From positions 3,224,001 through 3,288,000 of the forward strand of contig CP053418.1 of NCBI GenBank assembly GCA_013127575.1: a stretch of 64,000 nt of DNA. The letters run 5' to 3'. The position numbers were made by a program, and so were the translations under genes. The notes beneath the pieces were generated by a model. That model did no database searches. It was given only the letters and a program-made list of their open reading frames with translations, and was not told where the DNA came from. Shown here one piece after another: positions 64,000 to 64,000 of the stretch. The first letter of the stretch is position 1. The number at the start of each line of letters is the position of its first letter. The DNA comes from Ramlibacter terrae (GTDB taxonomy: Bacteria > Pseudomonadota > Gammaproteobacteria > Burkholderiales > Burkholderiaceae_C).

Positions 64000-64000
64000 G

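Overview
The window looks like chromosomal DNA of a high-GC betaproteobacterium of the order Burkholderiales, most likely family Comamonadaceae (Variovorax, Ramlibacter or Caenimonas type). This rests on the very high G+C at third codon positions, the surE-pcm-nlpD-rpoS order, a DUF4148 protein, a HutF/HutG-type histidine pathway, and ten Bug-type (TctC) periplasmic receptors without their membrane partners. No phage, CRISPR array, insertion sequence or rRNA was seen. There is one tRNA gene (His).

Layout. 1-2.6 kb: end of an imelysin/di-haem cytochrome/DUF1513 iron-related operon. 2.6-9.8 kb: iron island with a TonB-dependent siderophore receptor, piuC, an FMN hydroxy-acid oxidase, bfd, tonB-exbB-exbD, hemP and a GlcG/HbpS-like gene; two Fur-box-like palindromes precede its two transcription units. 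9.8-20.8 kb: housekeeping genes (BI-1 protein, rlmD, a 3'-5' exonuclease, rpoS-nlpD-pcm-surE, quinone oxidoreductase, tRNA-His, glutaminase and small proteins). 20.8-31.3 kb: complete histidine utilisation locus (hutF, G, I, D, C leftward; hutU, H rightward from a HutC-type operator) followed by a NitT/TauT-type ABC transporter. 31.5-35.1 kb: MFS exporter, Bug receptor, RDD and YciI proteins. 35.1-46.6 kb: catabolic island in which an IclR regulator, an unusual IlvD/Edd dehydratase, an FAD oxidoreductase, both aconitase-X subunits and a Bug receptor form one leftward operon, opposed by a rightward Bug-Bug-TauD-Bug-TauD operon. 46.7-61.9 kb: more carboxylate/aromatic modules, each with a Bug receptor, an oxidoreductase and a regulator (LysR, LuxR, IclR). 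61.9-64 kb: acyl-CoA dehydrogenase with an N-terminal extension, a DUF3606 protein and the end of an unidentified gene. No stretch longer than about 300 bases lacks a gene.

Sequence quality. Nearly every gene of any length is interrupted by one or more single-base frameshifts, although the fragments join into complete, highly conserved proteins. Most shifts I traced fall where one base restores a CCTGG or CCAGG pentamer. I read these as consensus errors at CCWGG sites, probably from 5-methylcytosine (Dcm-like) modification in native DNA read by a long-read platform, not as pseudogenes. Genes are therefore given over their full inferred span, with shift positions in the evidence.

How the genes work together. 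The first 10 kb form an outer-membrane-to-cytoplasm iron and haem uptake set. The hut locus turns histidine into glutamate by the five-step HutF/HutG route. The second half is a patchwork of scavenging modules in which orphan Bug receptors probably capture carboxylates for, or signal to, nearby FAD enzymes, dehydratases and 2-oxoglutarate dioxygenases. The aconitase-X/IlvD-like operon is the best candidate for an undescribed pathway.
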